The notes under the pieces were generated by a model. It made no database searches, was not told the DNA's origin, and saw only the letters and a list, made by a program, of their open reading frames with translations. Positions 9,057 through 18,057 of a stretch of DNA of 64,000 nucleotides are shown one piece after another (the stretch's first letter is position 1; each line of letters begins with the position of its first letter). The translations under genes were made by a program, and so were the position numbers. The stretch is taken from NCBI RefSeq assembly GCF_014334015.1, contig NZ_CP060488.1:4732501-4796500 (forward strand). The letters run 5' to 3'. Source of the DNA: Bacteroides sp. M10 (GTDB lineage: Bacteria; Bacteroidota; Bacteroidia; Bacteroidales; Bacteroidaceae).

Positions 9057-10016
9057 TTACAAGGTATCAATTATACTTTTTTGATTTTGTAGGAATATGA
9101 TACGCTGTGCTTCTCCGCTTTCCGAGATCAGAGTGGAGTGACGTTTCAAAGATAGAATCCAGTCACGTTGCATCTGACAGATATGCGGGCTTTGTGAATC
9201 CATAGAATTGATTGAATATATCCGCAATAGACTAATCTGGTAGTTCAGCTTTTCGATGTAGCTGTAAGTCGCTTCAAAGTTTATATTGGATAAATAGAAA
9301 TACACTTTCCGTCCTTCGCTAAATTCTCCTTTACTTGATAACGTTTCTATATACGTCAGTAGTTGATATAGCTCTTCTTTTAGGTTCTCTACATCATTCA
9401 GTGTAATCATGTGCAAACTGGCAAAGTACTTAATCTCATTGACGAAAGAATAGAAAATACTGGTGTCCCAGATAAAAAAGGTTTTGGGACATTGCTTCAC
9501 ACTTTCACTCAACTTCTTATGCGCCTGCACGATTTTCTTCTCTACGCGCATATCCTCCAAAGAGTGTGGAGTCTTGATTTGTCCATGCTGATAAATCCAT
9601 CGGCTAAGACGAAACTTAGACAGATTCTCGAAAGAAGAATAAAGCGTAAAAGGTAAAAGATTGGAAGCCGTATATATTTCCGTGCTATTATCTTCTTTTA
9701 CAAAATCAAATATCTGTAGATAACGATTAAGTATTTCGTAATAGCTATCTATCGCATTAGAAGAATGATGCAGGTTGAGGTCGAAAGTCACCTTGTTAGA
9801 ATGGTGGTCGCCGACTACCTGATCGATAGAAATTCCCAATTTGTGAGATATGATGGCTACTTCTTCTATCGAAAAAGATACCTCACCCCGAAGTCTGCGG
9901 TATACAGCTTCTTTGCCCATACATAGGATATCCGCCAAATTACTGGCAAGATTTTGCCCTTTGGGAACCCTCTCTTTCATAACTGTTATTAATTCATTTA
10001 GAATACCATTTTTCAT
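9057..10016 (-). CDS. HTH regulator, paralogue A, next to the fimbria operon
   Basis: The N-terminus has an HTH of the XRE/BetR-like kind: LADILCMGKEAVYRRLRGEVSFSIEEVAIISHKLGI. About 230 helical residues without a known catalytic motif follow, ending STLISESGEAQRIIFLQNQKSIIDTL. The ORF could extend to 10049, but the Met at 10016 is preferred: GAGGA lies about 8 nt upstream and the product then aligns with the start of the neighbouring paralogue. A cytoplasmic DNA-binding regulator is likely; its effector is unknown. Its convergence with the fimbria operon and its neighbouring copy suggest control of surface structures, which is only inference. Confidence 0.7.
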   Translation of the reverse strand: MKNGILNELITVMKERVPKGQNLASNLADILCMGKEAVYRRLRGEVSFSIEEVAIISHKLGISIDQVVGDHHSNKVTFDLNLHHSSNAIDSYYEILNRYLQIFDFVKEDNSTEIYTASNLLPFTLYSSFENLSKFRLSRWIYQHGQIKTPHSLEDMRVEKKIVQAHKKLSESVKQCPKTFFIWDTSIFYSFVNEIKYFASLHMITLNDVENLKEELYQLLTYIETLSSKGEFSEGRKVYFYLSNINFEATYSYIEKLNYQISLLRIYSINSMDSQSPHICQMQRDWILSLKRHSTLISESGEAQRIIFLQNQKSIIDTL

Positions 10017-10065
10017 TGTCTGTTCCTCGCATTTAATATTAATAATCACTGTGATACATTTTATG

Positions 10066-10073
10066 CAAAATTA
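10066..10073 (-). promoter_or_regulatory. Possible -7 element of HTH gene A
   Basis: On the minus strand the sequence reads TAATTTTG, matching the Bacteroides -7 consensus TAnnTTTG about 50 nt before the chosen start. I see no clear TTTG -33 box at the right distance, so the call is weak. Confidence 0.35.
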
Positions 10074-10169
10074 AAGCTTGTAAGTGAAAGATTAGTGTGG
10101 AAAAACGGCTATGAGTTGTGTGCTCATTTTCTGATTGGAAAGAAAAAAAAAGAGTGGGGGCATATAATG

Positions 10170-10200
10170 AAAAAAAGTAGATAATGTGGTTATCTACTTT
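10170..10200 (-). terminator. Rho-independent terminator of HTH gene B
   Basis: aaagtagataa (10174-10184) pairs perfectly with ttatctacttt (10190-10200) around a 5-nt loop. On the minus strand the stem is followed by a run of T, as expected for termination of the upstream minus-strand gene that ends at 10254. Confidence 0.8.
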
Positions 10201-10253
10201 CATTTATTGTAATTCTATAATTTACTTGCTTCTGTTTTACGAAAAAATGGAAA

Positions 10254-11213
10254 TTAAAGAGTATCAATGATTTCCCGTTGTTGCTTAAAAAAATGAATAC
10301 GTTGCATTTCACCACTTTCGGATATCAGAGTGGAGAATTTCTTTAATGACTGAATCCATTCTTTTAAACTATGGAATATCTCATGATCCAGGGTAGTCAA
10401 AGAATTGATGGAATAAACACGTATCAGGCTAAGCTGTAGCGAATTGGTTTCCACATAACTGTATGTCGCCTCAAAATTGATGTGAGACACATAGATACGG
10501 ACCGTATTGCCATCTTTGGTTTTTCCTCGTGTAGCAAGTTCTTCCAGTTCGTCTGTAAGCAGAAACAATTCCTCTTTAATCTGCATTTTTGCTTCATCCG
10601 AAATGAGATGAACGTCAGAGAAGTATTGGATGTCATTGATGAGATGCTGGAAAATCATACTATCCCAGATATAATCTATAGAATGAATATGACGGGTCAT
10701 ATCCACATAATCTTTCTGGATATTGAGCAATTTCGCAGGAATCTCCAATTCATCGAAATTGTTACACTGAATATATTTGTTTTGGTACATCCATTTGAAA
10801 AAACGGAATTTAGCCAAAAGATCATGTTTCAGATAGAGAGTCTGGGGAATAATATTAGAAGAAGTCCCCATGGTAGACTCCGGATCATCCTGCATTGTAT
10901 TAATCAATGATACATATTTATATAAGGTATTATAGTAACTTTCAAACGGATCATCATAATCTACGATATTTATGTCGAACATTGCATTCGATTTGAAGCT
11001 GGTTCCTATAATCTTATCCAGCGATATGCCAAGTTTCCTTGAAACAAGAGCTGCTTCCTGTAGCGTGAAAGGTACCTCACCACGCAATCTTCTATATACG
11101 GCTTCTTTACCTATGTATAGTGTGTCCATTAACATATCTGCCAGTTTACCTTTTGCCGGAAGCTTTTCTTTCATCGCCTCTATCAGGTTTGTATTAGGGT
11201 CATTTATCGTCAT
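10254..11213 (-). CDS. HTH regulator, paralogue B
   Basis: This 319-residue protein is a clear paralogue of the product at 9057-10016. It has the same HTH (LMDTLYIGKEAVYRRLRGEVPFTLQEAALVSRKLGI, residues about 22-57), the same spacing, and the same end, FSTLISESGEMQRIHFFKQQREIIDTL. The conserved C-terminal block in both copies suggests a ligand- or partner-binding domain. It lies upstream of copy A on the same strand but each has its own terminator, so they are probably separate transcription units produced by an old tandem duplication. Targets are unknown. Confidence 0.7.
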   Translation of the reverse strand: MTINDPNTNLIEAMKEKLPAKGKLADMLMDTLYIGKEAVYRRLRGEVPFTLQEAALVSRKLGISLDKIIGTSFKSNAMFDINIVDYDDPFESYYNTLYKYVSLINTMQDDPESTMGTSSNIIPQTLYLKHDLLAKFRFFKWMYQNKYIQCNNFDELEIPAKLLNIQKDYVDMTRHIHSIDYIWDSMIFQHLINDIQYFSDVHLISDEAKMQIKEELFLLTDELEELATRGKTKDGNTVRIYVSHINFEATYSYVETNSLQLSLIRVYSINSLTTLDHEIFHSLKEWIQSLKKFSTLISESGEMQRIHFFKQQREIIDTL

Positions 11214-11323
11214 AATAGTCTAAATAAAATGTACTTTTGTATTATAAACATTTCACTGTGGCAAGTTGTTTCGGAATTTGAAACTATTTAAATCTTCTTT
11301 TTTTTAAAATATCCTCTCCGAAA

Positions 11324-11355
11324 ATTGTTTATTTTAAGCAAATCGGTTACATTTG
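11324..11355 (+). promoter_or_regulatory. Bacteroides-type promoter for the UDP-glucuronate decarboxylase gene
   Basis: A -7 box TACATTTG (11348-11355) fits TAnnTTTG. A near-match to TTTG (attg, 11324-11327) lies 20 nt upstream. The start codon is about 58 nt downstream. Confidence 0.5.
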
Positions 11356-11413
11356 TGTCCATAAACAAAACGAAGGGACAGCGTCTCTTTAGTAAACAAT
11401 AGAAAAACTTAGA

Positions 11414-12343
11414 ATGAAAAGAATATTGGTAAGTGGCGGAGCCGGTTTTATAGGCTCTCATCTCTGTACTCGGCTTATAAACGAAGGTCACGACGTGATA
11501 TGCCTGGATAATTTTTTTACGGGTTCGAAAGATAATATCATTCATTTGATGGATAATCATCATTTTGAGGTGGTGAGGCATGATGTCACTTATCCTTATT
11601 CGGCAGAAGTAGATGAAATATATAATTTGGCATGTCCCGCATCTCCTATCCATTATCAACATGACCCGATTCAAACAGCTAAAACATCTGTGATGGGGGC
11701 TATAAATATGTTGGGATTAGCAATGAGGCTGGATGCCAAGATTTTGCAAGCTTCTACGAGCGAGGTATATGGAGACCCGATCGTTCATCCGCAACCGGAA
11801 AGCTACTGGGGAAATGTGAATCCGGTAGGTTACCGGTCTTGTTATGATGAGGGGAAGCGTTGCGCAGAAACGTTATTTATGGATTATCACCGTCAGAACA
11901 GTGTGCGTGTGAAGATTATCCGTATTTTTAATACGTATGGTCCGCGAATGTTGCCGAACGACGGCCGGGTTGTTTCTAATTTTATTCTTCAAGCGTTGAA
12001 TAATGAGGATATAACTATATATGGTGATGGAAAACAAACACGTAGTTTCCAATATATTGATGATTTGATTGAGGGAATGATAAGAATGATGAATACGGAG
12101 GACGGATTTACAGGACCTGTGAATTTGGGGAATCCGAATGAGTTCCCAGTGTTGGAACTGGCGGAAAGGATTATTAGTCTGACCGGCTCATCTTCGAAAA
12201 TTGTATTTAAGTCTTTGCCGGATGATGATCCGAAACAGCGACAACCGGATATTACATTGGCTAAAGAGAAACTGGGTTGGCAGCCTACCGTTGAACTGGA
12301 AGAAGGGCTGAAGCGTATGATTGAATATTTTAAAAATGTCTGA
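11414..12343 (+). CDS. UDP-glucuronate decarboxylase (UDP-xylose synthase), extended SDR family
   Basis: The enzyme converts UDP-glucuronate to UDP-xylose through an NAD-bound 4-keto intermediate, in the cytoplasm. The 309-residue length fits the family. Visible motifs are the Rossmann GGAGFIGSH (residues 8-16), STSEVYGDP (114-122) with the Thr/Glu pair, and catalytic Tyr144 and Lys148 in SCYDEGKR. The segment [10 protein letters not shown] followed by [13 protein letters not shown] is typical of UXS proteins rather than 4,6-dehydratases. It is probably a supplier of nucleotide sugar for capsule, LPS or glycoprotein decoration. The histidine-kinase-like gene starts 19 nt downstream, so they may be co-transcribed. 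Confidence 0.9.
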   Translation: MKRILVSGGAGFIGSHLCTRLINEGHDVICLDNFFTGSKDNIIHLMDNHHFEVVRHDVTYPYSAEVDEIYNLACPASPIHYQHDPIQTAKTSVMGAINMLGLAMRLDAKILQASTSEVYGDPIVHPQPESYWGNVNPVGYRSCYDEGKRCAETLFMDYHRQNSVRVKIIRIFNTYGPRMLPNDGRVVSNFILQALNNEDITIYGDGKQTRSFQYIDDLIEGMIRMMNTEDGFTGPVNLGNPNEFPVLELAERIISLTGSSSKIVFKSLPDDDPKQRQPDITLAKEKLGWQPTVELEEGLKRMIEYFKNV

Positions 12344-12362
12344 AGCATAAAAAAAGAAAATT

Positions 12363-13496
12363 ATGAATATGGAAATTAATCCTTCCGAATATAAAGTCCT
12401 TATTGTGGACGATGTAATATCAAACGTCCTTTTATTAAAGGTACTTTTGACCAACGAGAAATTCAAGATTGTGACTGCCGGTAATGGAACACAGGCGTTG
12501 GAACAAGTGAAGAAGGAAAATCCGGATCTAGTATTGTTGGATGTGATGATGCCGGATATCAGTGGATTTGAGGTGGCTCAACAAATGAAAGCGGATCCCG
12601 AAATGGCTGAAATTCCCATTATCTTCCTGACTGCTCTTAACAGTACGGCAGATATCGTCAAAGGATTTCAGGTGGGTGGTAACGATTTTATCTCAAAGCC
12701 ATTCAACAAAGAAGAGCTGATTATTCGTGTGACACACCAGATTTCGTTAGTTGCAGCGAAAAGAATCATTGTTGCACAAACGGAAGAGTTGCGTAAGACT
12801 ATTATGGGACGTGACAAGCTCTACTCTGTGATTGCACATGACTTGCGTTCGCCTATGGGATCCATCAAGATGGTATTGAATATGCTGATTCTGAATCTGC
12901 CAAGCGAAACGATTGGTGAGGAGATGTATGAATTGCTAACGATGGCCAATCAGACAACTGAAGATGTATTCTCATTGCTTGATAATCTGCTGAAATGGAC
13001 AAAGAGCCAGATTGGTAAACTAAAAGTGGTTTATCAGGATATTGATATGGTAGAAGTGGTAGAGGGCGTAAGTGAAATCTTTACGATGGTAGCCAGTCTG
13101 AAGAATATTAAGATTGTACAGGATGTACCTGTGGAAAATATGGCTGTCCGTGCTGATATTGATATGATTAAGACGGTGATCCGTAATTTAATCAGTAATG
13201 CGATTAAGTTTAGCAATGAAGGTTCGGAGGTAGTGGTGTCACTGGCAGAAGAAGACGGTATGGCAATCGTAAGTGTGAAAGATAGCGGTTGCGGTATCGA
13301 TGATGAAAATCAGAAGAAGTTGCTGCATACCGATACTCATTTCAGTACATTTGGTACAAACAATGAAGAAGGTTCGGGACTCGGATTGTTATTGTGTCAG
13401 GACTTTGTTGTTAAGAATGGCGGTAAACTTTGGTTTACTTCCAAGAAGGGAGACGGGTCTACATTTAGTTTCTCAATCCCATTGTTGGAGAAATAA
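12363..13496 (+). CDS. Cytoplasmic REC-HisKA-HATPase hybrid signalling protein
   Basis: The order is receiver first, kinase after. The REC domain (residues about 10-128) has the acidic pair DD, phospho-acceptor Asp60 in VLLDVMMP and the switch Lys in SKPFNKEE. HisKA follows with His159 in SVIAHDLRSP. The HATPase_c domain carries NLISNAIKFS (N box), DSGCGI (G1) and GSGLGLLLC (G2). No signal peptide or membrane segment is visible, so it is soluble and probably receives phosphoryl groups from another kinase. There is no DNA-binding domain, so output must pass through another protein. The real partners are not in the window. Confidence 0.85.
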   Translation: MNMEINPSEYKVLIVDDVISNVLLLKVLLTNEKFKIVTAGNGTQALEQVKKENPDLVLLDVMMPDISGFEVAQQMKADPEMAEIPIIFLTALNSTADIVKGFQVGGNDFISKPFNKEELIIRVTHQISLVAAKRIIVAQTEELRKTIMGRDKLYSVIAHDLRSPMGSIKMVLNMLILNLPSETIGEEMYELLTMANQTTEDVFSLLDNLLKWTKSQIGKLKVVYQDIDMVEVVEGVSEIFTMVASLKNIKIVQDVPVENMAVRADIDMIKTVIRNLISNAIKFSNEGSEVVVSLAEEDGMAIVSVKDSGCGIDDENQKKLLHTDTHFSTFGTNNEEGSGLGLLLCQDFVVKNGGKLWFTSKKGDGSTFSFSIPLLEK

Positions 13497-13523
13497 GATA
13501 ACTTAGATAATACGACTAGAAAT

Positions 13524-13567
13524 AATAAGGGCACGGTTTGCATGAATATGTAAATCGTGCCCTTATT
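13524..13567. terminator. Bidirectional terminator between the kinase gene and addB
   Basis: aataagggcacg (13524-13535) pairs with cgtgcccttatt (13556-13567), with further near-complementary bases inside. It separates the plus-strand kinase gene (stop at 13496) from the convergent minus-strand gene ending at 13591. Confidence 0.8.
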
Positions 13568-13590
13568 TAATGGTATATTCTATTTTCGGT

Positions 13591-16470
13591 CTATCGTTTG
13601 CAGATAGCCTTAAAATCGCAATACGAACATTTTTTAGTATCTTCTGTCTGCGTAAAAGGCTCTTCTTCGCTGAATATTTCTTCTAATAATGCTTGTAGGC
13701 GTTCACGGAATTCATCTTCAAAGAAAGCGAAGTTGTTTACCGGTATTTTCGGTTTACGGGGTTCTCCCATTTCGATAACAGGCGAATAGTTTTCTGATGC
13801 TGCCCGGTGGATGTAGAGCAGGGCAGGAGCTACCATTAACGATTGTTGTCGGCTCATGATAGCGGCATACAGAAAAGTCTGGAAGATATAGTTCGGGCGT
13901 GTTTCCGATGGGGTGAACAGTTGTTCGATATTAGCAGGTATTTTAGGACTTCCTCCTGTCTTGTAGTCAACAATCCGCAGGGTACTTTCTTTAGCATCCA
14001 TACGGTCGATTGTGCCACCCAGACGGAGAGTGAACGGTCCTTGTCCTGTTTGTATAGTTATCTCTTCTGAAACTTTCTTTTCCATAGCGACCATTTCGAA
14101 AGGAGTATATTGAAGGTCGTTGCGCAGCAATTGTTTCAGATAGGAAACAATTACTTTGGAGTTAATAAGTTGTATGCCGTTATATTCCGGTTTTTCTTCG
14201 GGAGAAACCTTGAATAATTCTTCTTTGAAGGCTTGGTCAACGTAGCTTTGTAGTTTCACATCATTGCGTAATAAGCGTTCAAGATCTTCTTTCTGTATCG
14301 TTTTTCCGGCTGCAGTCAGGTCAGTGTATGCCAATTGGGCGGAGAGGTGGAAAATGGTTCCGAATAGAGCGGAATCAATTTCAGCACTAACTTCGTCCGG
14401 TGTTTTCAAGCCCGCTACATAGCGGTAGTAGAATCTCAACCGGCAATCCAGATAAGCATTAAGGGCAGAAGGAGAGAGAATCACTGAATTTGGATGAGTG
14501 CTATCGTAAGCACGATAGAGTCGTCTTAATACTTCAGGTGTTTTTTCTACTCGTATCTCTTGGGTACTTTGCGGAGATTGTCCGGCTTCCAGATACTCGC
14601 GAGTGATATCATGCGGACCTTCTACAAGTAACTGCAGCATGAAACGGGATTCTTCTCCACGGTTGAGACCGTCCGAAGAAGTATTGTAGAGTAGCGTGAT
14701 ATTCTCTGCCCGTTGTATCAGTCGATAAAAGTAATAGGCATACACTGCATTTTTGTGTTCGATAGTGGTCATGCCGAATGCTTTCCGGAGATTATAGGGA
14801 ATAAAAGAGGAATCTCCTCCGGATTTTGGAAGTTGTCCTTCGTTGAGAGACAATATAATGAGATTCCGGAAGTCCAGATTACGTGTTTCCAATACTCCCA
14901 TGACTTGCATTCCAATAGCAGGTTCTCCATGGAAAGGAATGTTAGAAGATGTCAGTACTTTGGTAATCAGTCGTTTCAGAGTATCGGTGCGTATATTTAA
15001 TTCTCCGCTTTCAATCAAACTGTAGAGACGGTTGATTTTGGTATGGCTTTGAAAGAGCGATTCTCTATATAGTTGATTGAAAATATCATTGTATTCTCCT
15101 TCTTTCCGATAAATGGTTGAAATGTATTTGATTAATTCGATCAGATAATCGCATAGTTCTCTTATACCATTACGGGGAGTGAAGAGGGTAGTTAGGAAAT
15201 CATCTTGTTTAAGTTCCGACGGGAGTGGATAAAAACGGTTTGTTTGGGTCAGCTCACGTTCCAGGGGACCGGCATGGGATGATAATTGCTGGGTATAGGG
15301 ATGTTTCAATATGGCGGATACTGCCTCATAAGTGAATCGGCCGGTGTCGGAGCGGTAACCATTGGTTTGCAGTTCCATTGCGGCATTGATAAAGCTATAA
15401 ACAGGAGTTTGTGCCAATGGGAATCCCATGGTGATATTGACATTTTTCACTTCCTGCGGAATGGAGTGAAGCACGGGGAGTAGCAGAGCTTCATTGCAAA
15501 GCACTACAGCATTTTCTTTTTCCTTTTCTACGGCAATTTGCGAATGATCGTTTGTTATCGCCTTAATCCATTCGGGAAGGAAACGTGCTTGGGCATTCTC
15601 GGTAGAAGCGGAGATATAACGTATTTTCTTCGGTTCTTTAAAGGTGTTGAAAAAGCTTTCCGGGAGTTCGTTCGGAAATTCCTCGAGGTTACGTTTCAGA
15701 AATTCTCCGGCCTCATGTTTTTTGATTTGTTGGGTATAGAAAATATCATAGTCCCAATAGAAGAGTGCCTTGCCCGCATCTTTCAGTTTTCTGAAAAAAT
15801 CATTTTCTACCTTGTTCAATACATTGAACCCGACAAATATGTATTTGTCGTATTTGAGTTGGTCGGTATCGAGTTGTTCGATCACGTTCCGGTAGAGCAT
15901 GCCTTCGTAAGCAATGCCTAACTCTGTCAGGTTCGCCCGATAACGATGGTAGATAGTACCTAGCTTATCCCAAAGGGAAATAAATTTTTCTTTTAGTTCG
16001 GTCCGTTTTTCAATGGAGAAATTCTGAAAAAACTGTTGTATGGCTTCTTCCTGCTCTTTGTCGAGGAATTCATAGTCGTCCATCAGGTTTTTCAAATCTT
16101 GTAGATTACTGAATAATTTGTCGGCATCGACCATATTTTTATCTACATCATCAAAATCACTAATCAACAACTCTCCCCAGAAGTAGAAATCGTCCAATGT
16201 TTCCTGACTCTGTGTTTCCTCTTTGAACACTTTATAAAGTTCGCAGACCAATCGAATAGGATCGCCGCTTTTCTGTGCGGATAGTTTCTGAAACAGGTCG
16301 CTGATACTCATGGCAGCTGGTGACCAGATCGGTTGATCGGATTCTCCTGCTAAATATTCATTGAAGAACAAGTTAGCACGTTTATTAGGAAAAACGAGTG
16401 CCGTACGTGACAGGTCGTTTCCTATCTTGGTATATAAATCATGGGCGACTAGTTGGAGAAATGATTGCAT
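13591..16470 (-). CDS. addB: AddB-like helicase/nuclease subunit
   Basis: A 959-residue protein with an inactive-helicase-like N-terminal half (FPNKRANLFFNEYLAG near the start) and a C-terminal PD-(D/E)XK nuclease: GGTIDRMDAK then IVDYKTGG supply the metal-binding Asp and the DxK pair. A Cys in YLDCRLRFYYRYV and three more in CSYCDFKAICKR at the extreme C-terminus match the four-Cys iron-sulfur staple of AddB. With AddA it would process double-strand ends for RecA. It is the last gene of a minus-strand run that includes addA, but two TonB-like genes and a radical SAM gene separate the two, an unusual arrangement for subunits of one complex. Confidence 0.8.
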   Translation of the reverse strand: MQSFLQLVAHDLYTKIGNDLSRTALVFPNKRANLFFNEYLAGESDQPIWSPAAMSISDLFQKLSAQKSGDPIRLVCELYKVFKEETQSQETLDDFYFWGELLISDFDDVDKNMVDADKLFSNLQDLKNLMDDYEFLDKEQEEAIQQFFQNFSIEKRTELKEKFISLWDKLGTIYHRYRANLTELGIAYEGMLYRNVIEQLDTDQLKYDKYIFVGFNVLNKVENDFFRKLKDAGKALFYWDYDIFYTQQIKKHEAGEFLKRNLEEFPNELPESFFNTFKEPKKIRYISASTENAQARFLPEWIKAITNDHSQIAVEKEKENAVVLCNEALLLPVLHSIPQEVKNVNITMGFPLAQTPVYSFINAAMELQTNGYRSDTGRFTYEAVSAILKHPYTQQLSSHAGPLERELTQTNRFYPLPSELKQDDFLTTLFTPRNGIRELCDYLIELIKYISTIYRKEGEYNDIFNQLYRESLFQSHTKINRLYSLIESGELNIRTDTLKRLITKVLTSSNIPFHGEPAIGMQVMGVLETRNLDFRNLIILSLNEGQLPKSGGDSSFIPYNLRKAFGMTTIEHKNAVYAYYFYRLIQRAENITLLYNTSSDGLNRGEESRFMLQLLVEGPHDITREYLEAGQSPQSTQEIRVEKTPEVLRRLYRAYDSTHPNSVILSPSALNAYLDCRLRFYYRYVAGLKTPDEVSAEIDSALFGTIFHLSAQLAYTDLTAAGKTIQKEDLERLLRNDVKLQSYVDQAFKEELFKVSPEEKPEYNGIQLINSKVIVSYLKQLLRNDLQYTPFEMVAMEKKVSEEITIQTGQGPFTLRLGGTIDRMDAKESTLRIVDYKTGGSPKIPANIEQLFTPSETRPNYIFQTFLYAAIMSRQQSLMVAPALLYIHRAASENYSPVIEMGEPRKPKIPVNNFAFFEDEFRERLQALLEEIFSEEEPFTQTEDTKKCSYCDFKAICKR

Positions 16471-16500
16471 ATTGATTAAGTTTTTTTCTAATTCATATAT

Positions 16501-17301
16501 TTATTGTAGTCGGAACATAACCGGAACGGTGAAATAAACGGCTACTTTAGTACCATCCTCCAGTTCTCCGGGTTTCCATTTGGGCATTTGGTTGATGACG
16601 CGTAATGCTTCCTTGTCCAGGTAAGGATCTACGCTGCGTACAACTTTAGGATTGACTACATTTCCTTCTTTATCAACGATGAACTGAATTATAACGCGTC
16701 CCACCCCCATCTCTCCTTGTGCTATTGTAGGATACTGGATTTCTTTTGCAATAAATTGCATGAGAGCTTGTTGGCCTCCAGGAAATTCAGGCATAACCGG
16801 AGCTATATTCAGAGTATCACTCGCTGACAATGAAGTATCTGATATATCGGGGGAAACAAATCCTACTACTACCTCTCCTCCTATCACATCGTCGGGTATT
16901 GGCGCTGGTGGTGGAGGAGGTAGCACATCTTTTATGGTGGCAATGATGGTGTCTTCTGCTAAAGTGGGGGCAGGTTCTCCCATAATAAGATCTCCATAGG
17001 AGGTGGTGTCACTAGACATTTCTTTATTCATTCCTTTATTAGCAGAATTGGTGCATGAAGTCATTGGAGTCATGGCTATCAAACCTGCAGATATGCCTAA
17101 TACTGTGATTGCTTTTCCCGATACCTGCTTTCGCTCAAGTTGTTGCTCCAAATATCGAACTTCAGCTTCGCATTTGGGGCAAGTGCCCAAACAATCTCCC
17201 TGATACTGACATTCAGAAGTAATGAATTCAATATCATTCGCTTCGGCTATCTGCCGACGAATCTCTTTTAAGATTTTACAGGTTTGTTTTCCTCGTTTCA
17301 T
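16501..17301 (-). CDS. TonB-like energy transducer with Cys-rich N-terminal extension (copy 1)
   Basis: The C-terminal 90 residues form a TonB domain (YPTIAQGEMGVGRVIIQFIVDKEG, then ALRVINQMPKWKPG and a final VPVMFRLQ). A Pro-rich linker PPPPPAPIPDD precedes it and the segment AITVLGISAGLIAMTPM (residues 64-80) is the likely membrane anchor. Before the anchor is a 55-residue cytoplasmic part with Cys8 and a C-x5-C-x3-C-x2-C cluster (Cys31, 37, 41, 44) like a small metal-binding ribbon. Classical TonB has no such domain. It may power TonB-dependent transporters such as SusC proteins. Copy 2 is 27 nt upstream, so the pair is a tandem duplication. Confidence 0.75.
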   Translation of the reverse strand: MKRGKQTCKILKEIRRQIAEANDIEFITSECQYQGDCLGTCPKCEAEVRYLEQQLERKQVSGKAITVLGISAGLIAMTPMTSCTNSANKGMNKEMSSDTTSYGDLIMGEPAPTLAEDTIIATIKDVLPPPPPAPIPDDVIGGEVVVGFVSPDISDTSLSASDTLNIAPVMPEFPGGQQALMQFIAKEIQYPTIAQGEMGVGRVIIQFIVDKEGNVVNPKVVRSVDPYLDKEALRVINQMPKWKPGELEDGTKVAVYFTVPVMFRLQ

Positions 17302-17328
17302 GGTATTATCTATATTGAAAAGGAGATA

Positions 17329-18057
17329 TTATTGTTTGGCTCTGAATATGATTGGAACTGTATACCTTACAGCTACAGGTTTTCCCATTTGAGTTCCGGG
17401 CTTCCATGCTGGCATTTTTTTTATAATTCTCAATGCTTCCTTATCATAAACCGGATGAATCCCACGAGCAACTTTTGCATCTATAATCTTCCCTTTTTTA
17501 GTAATAGTGAACTGAACAATAACACGTCCTGAAATACAAGGTGCGTCTTGAGGATAGTTTGTATTTTTGGCTATATATGTCATTAATGCTTTTTGACCTC
17601 CAGGAAATTCAGGCATTGCCTCTACGATCCCAAACATTGCCTCTTCTTTTTTCAACGACAAGGCTTTTAGCTCCTCTGCAGTAATGGTGGTTCCTGCTAC
17701 CTGATGTGTTTTTTCTGTTTTTCCACCCGTAACTTCAACTTTAGGAAGTGAATCACAACTGTTACTTAGACTGTCCTTTATCGCTTCTTGTCCATATAGA
17801 GGAGAAGAAATCAATGCAGCAGATAGCCCAAGAGATACGCCCACTATTTTTACACTTAATCCGGACCTTTGACGGTTGAGAAGTTGTTGTTCCAGAGAAC
17901 GAACTTCTGCTTCGCATTTTGGGCAAGTGCCCGGACAATCTCCCAGATATTGACATTCAGAGGTGATGAATTCAATATCATTTGCTTCGGCTATCTGCCG
18001 ACGAATTTCTTTTAAAATTTTACAGGTTTGTTTTCCTCGTGCCATGGCATTAATCAT
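17329..18057 (-). CDS. TonB-like energy transducer with Cys-rich N-terminal extension (copy 2)
   Basis: A paralogue of the 16501-17301 product: the N-terminal 55 residues are nearly identical, including the C-x5-C-x3-C-x2-C cluster. They are followed by a membrane segment (VKIVGVSLGLSAALISSPLYG), a short linker and the TonB domain (YPQDAPCISGRVIVQFTITKKG, ALRIIKKMPAWKPG, VPIIFRAKQ). The linker is shorter than in copy 1, so reach across the periplasm may differ. The ORF start at 18057 overlaps the end of the radical SAM gene by 8 bp. The Met four codons later (18045) aligns better with copy 1 and may be the real start. Confidence 0.75.
   Translation of the reverse strand: MINAMARGKQTCKILKEIRRQIAEANDIEFITSECQYLGDCPGTCPKCEAEVRSLEQQLLNRQRSGLSVKIVGVSLGLSAALISSPLYGQEAIKDSLSNSCDSLPKVEVTGGKTEKTHQVAGTTITAEELKALSLKKEEAMFGIVEAMPEFPGGQKALMTYIAKNTNYPQDAPCISGRVIVQFTITKKGKIIDAKVARGIHPVYDKEALRIIKKMPAWKPGTQMGKPVAVRYTVPIIFRAKQ

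Noticed and set aside
11232..11239. TACTTTTG as a promoter for the decarboxylase gene
   Set aside because: It fits the -7 consensus but has no -33 partner and is about 175 nt from the gene; the pair at 11324-11355 is closer and better.
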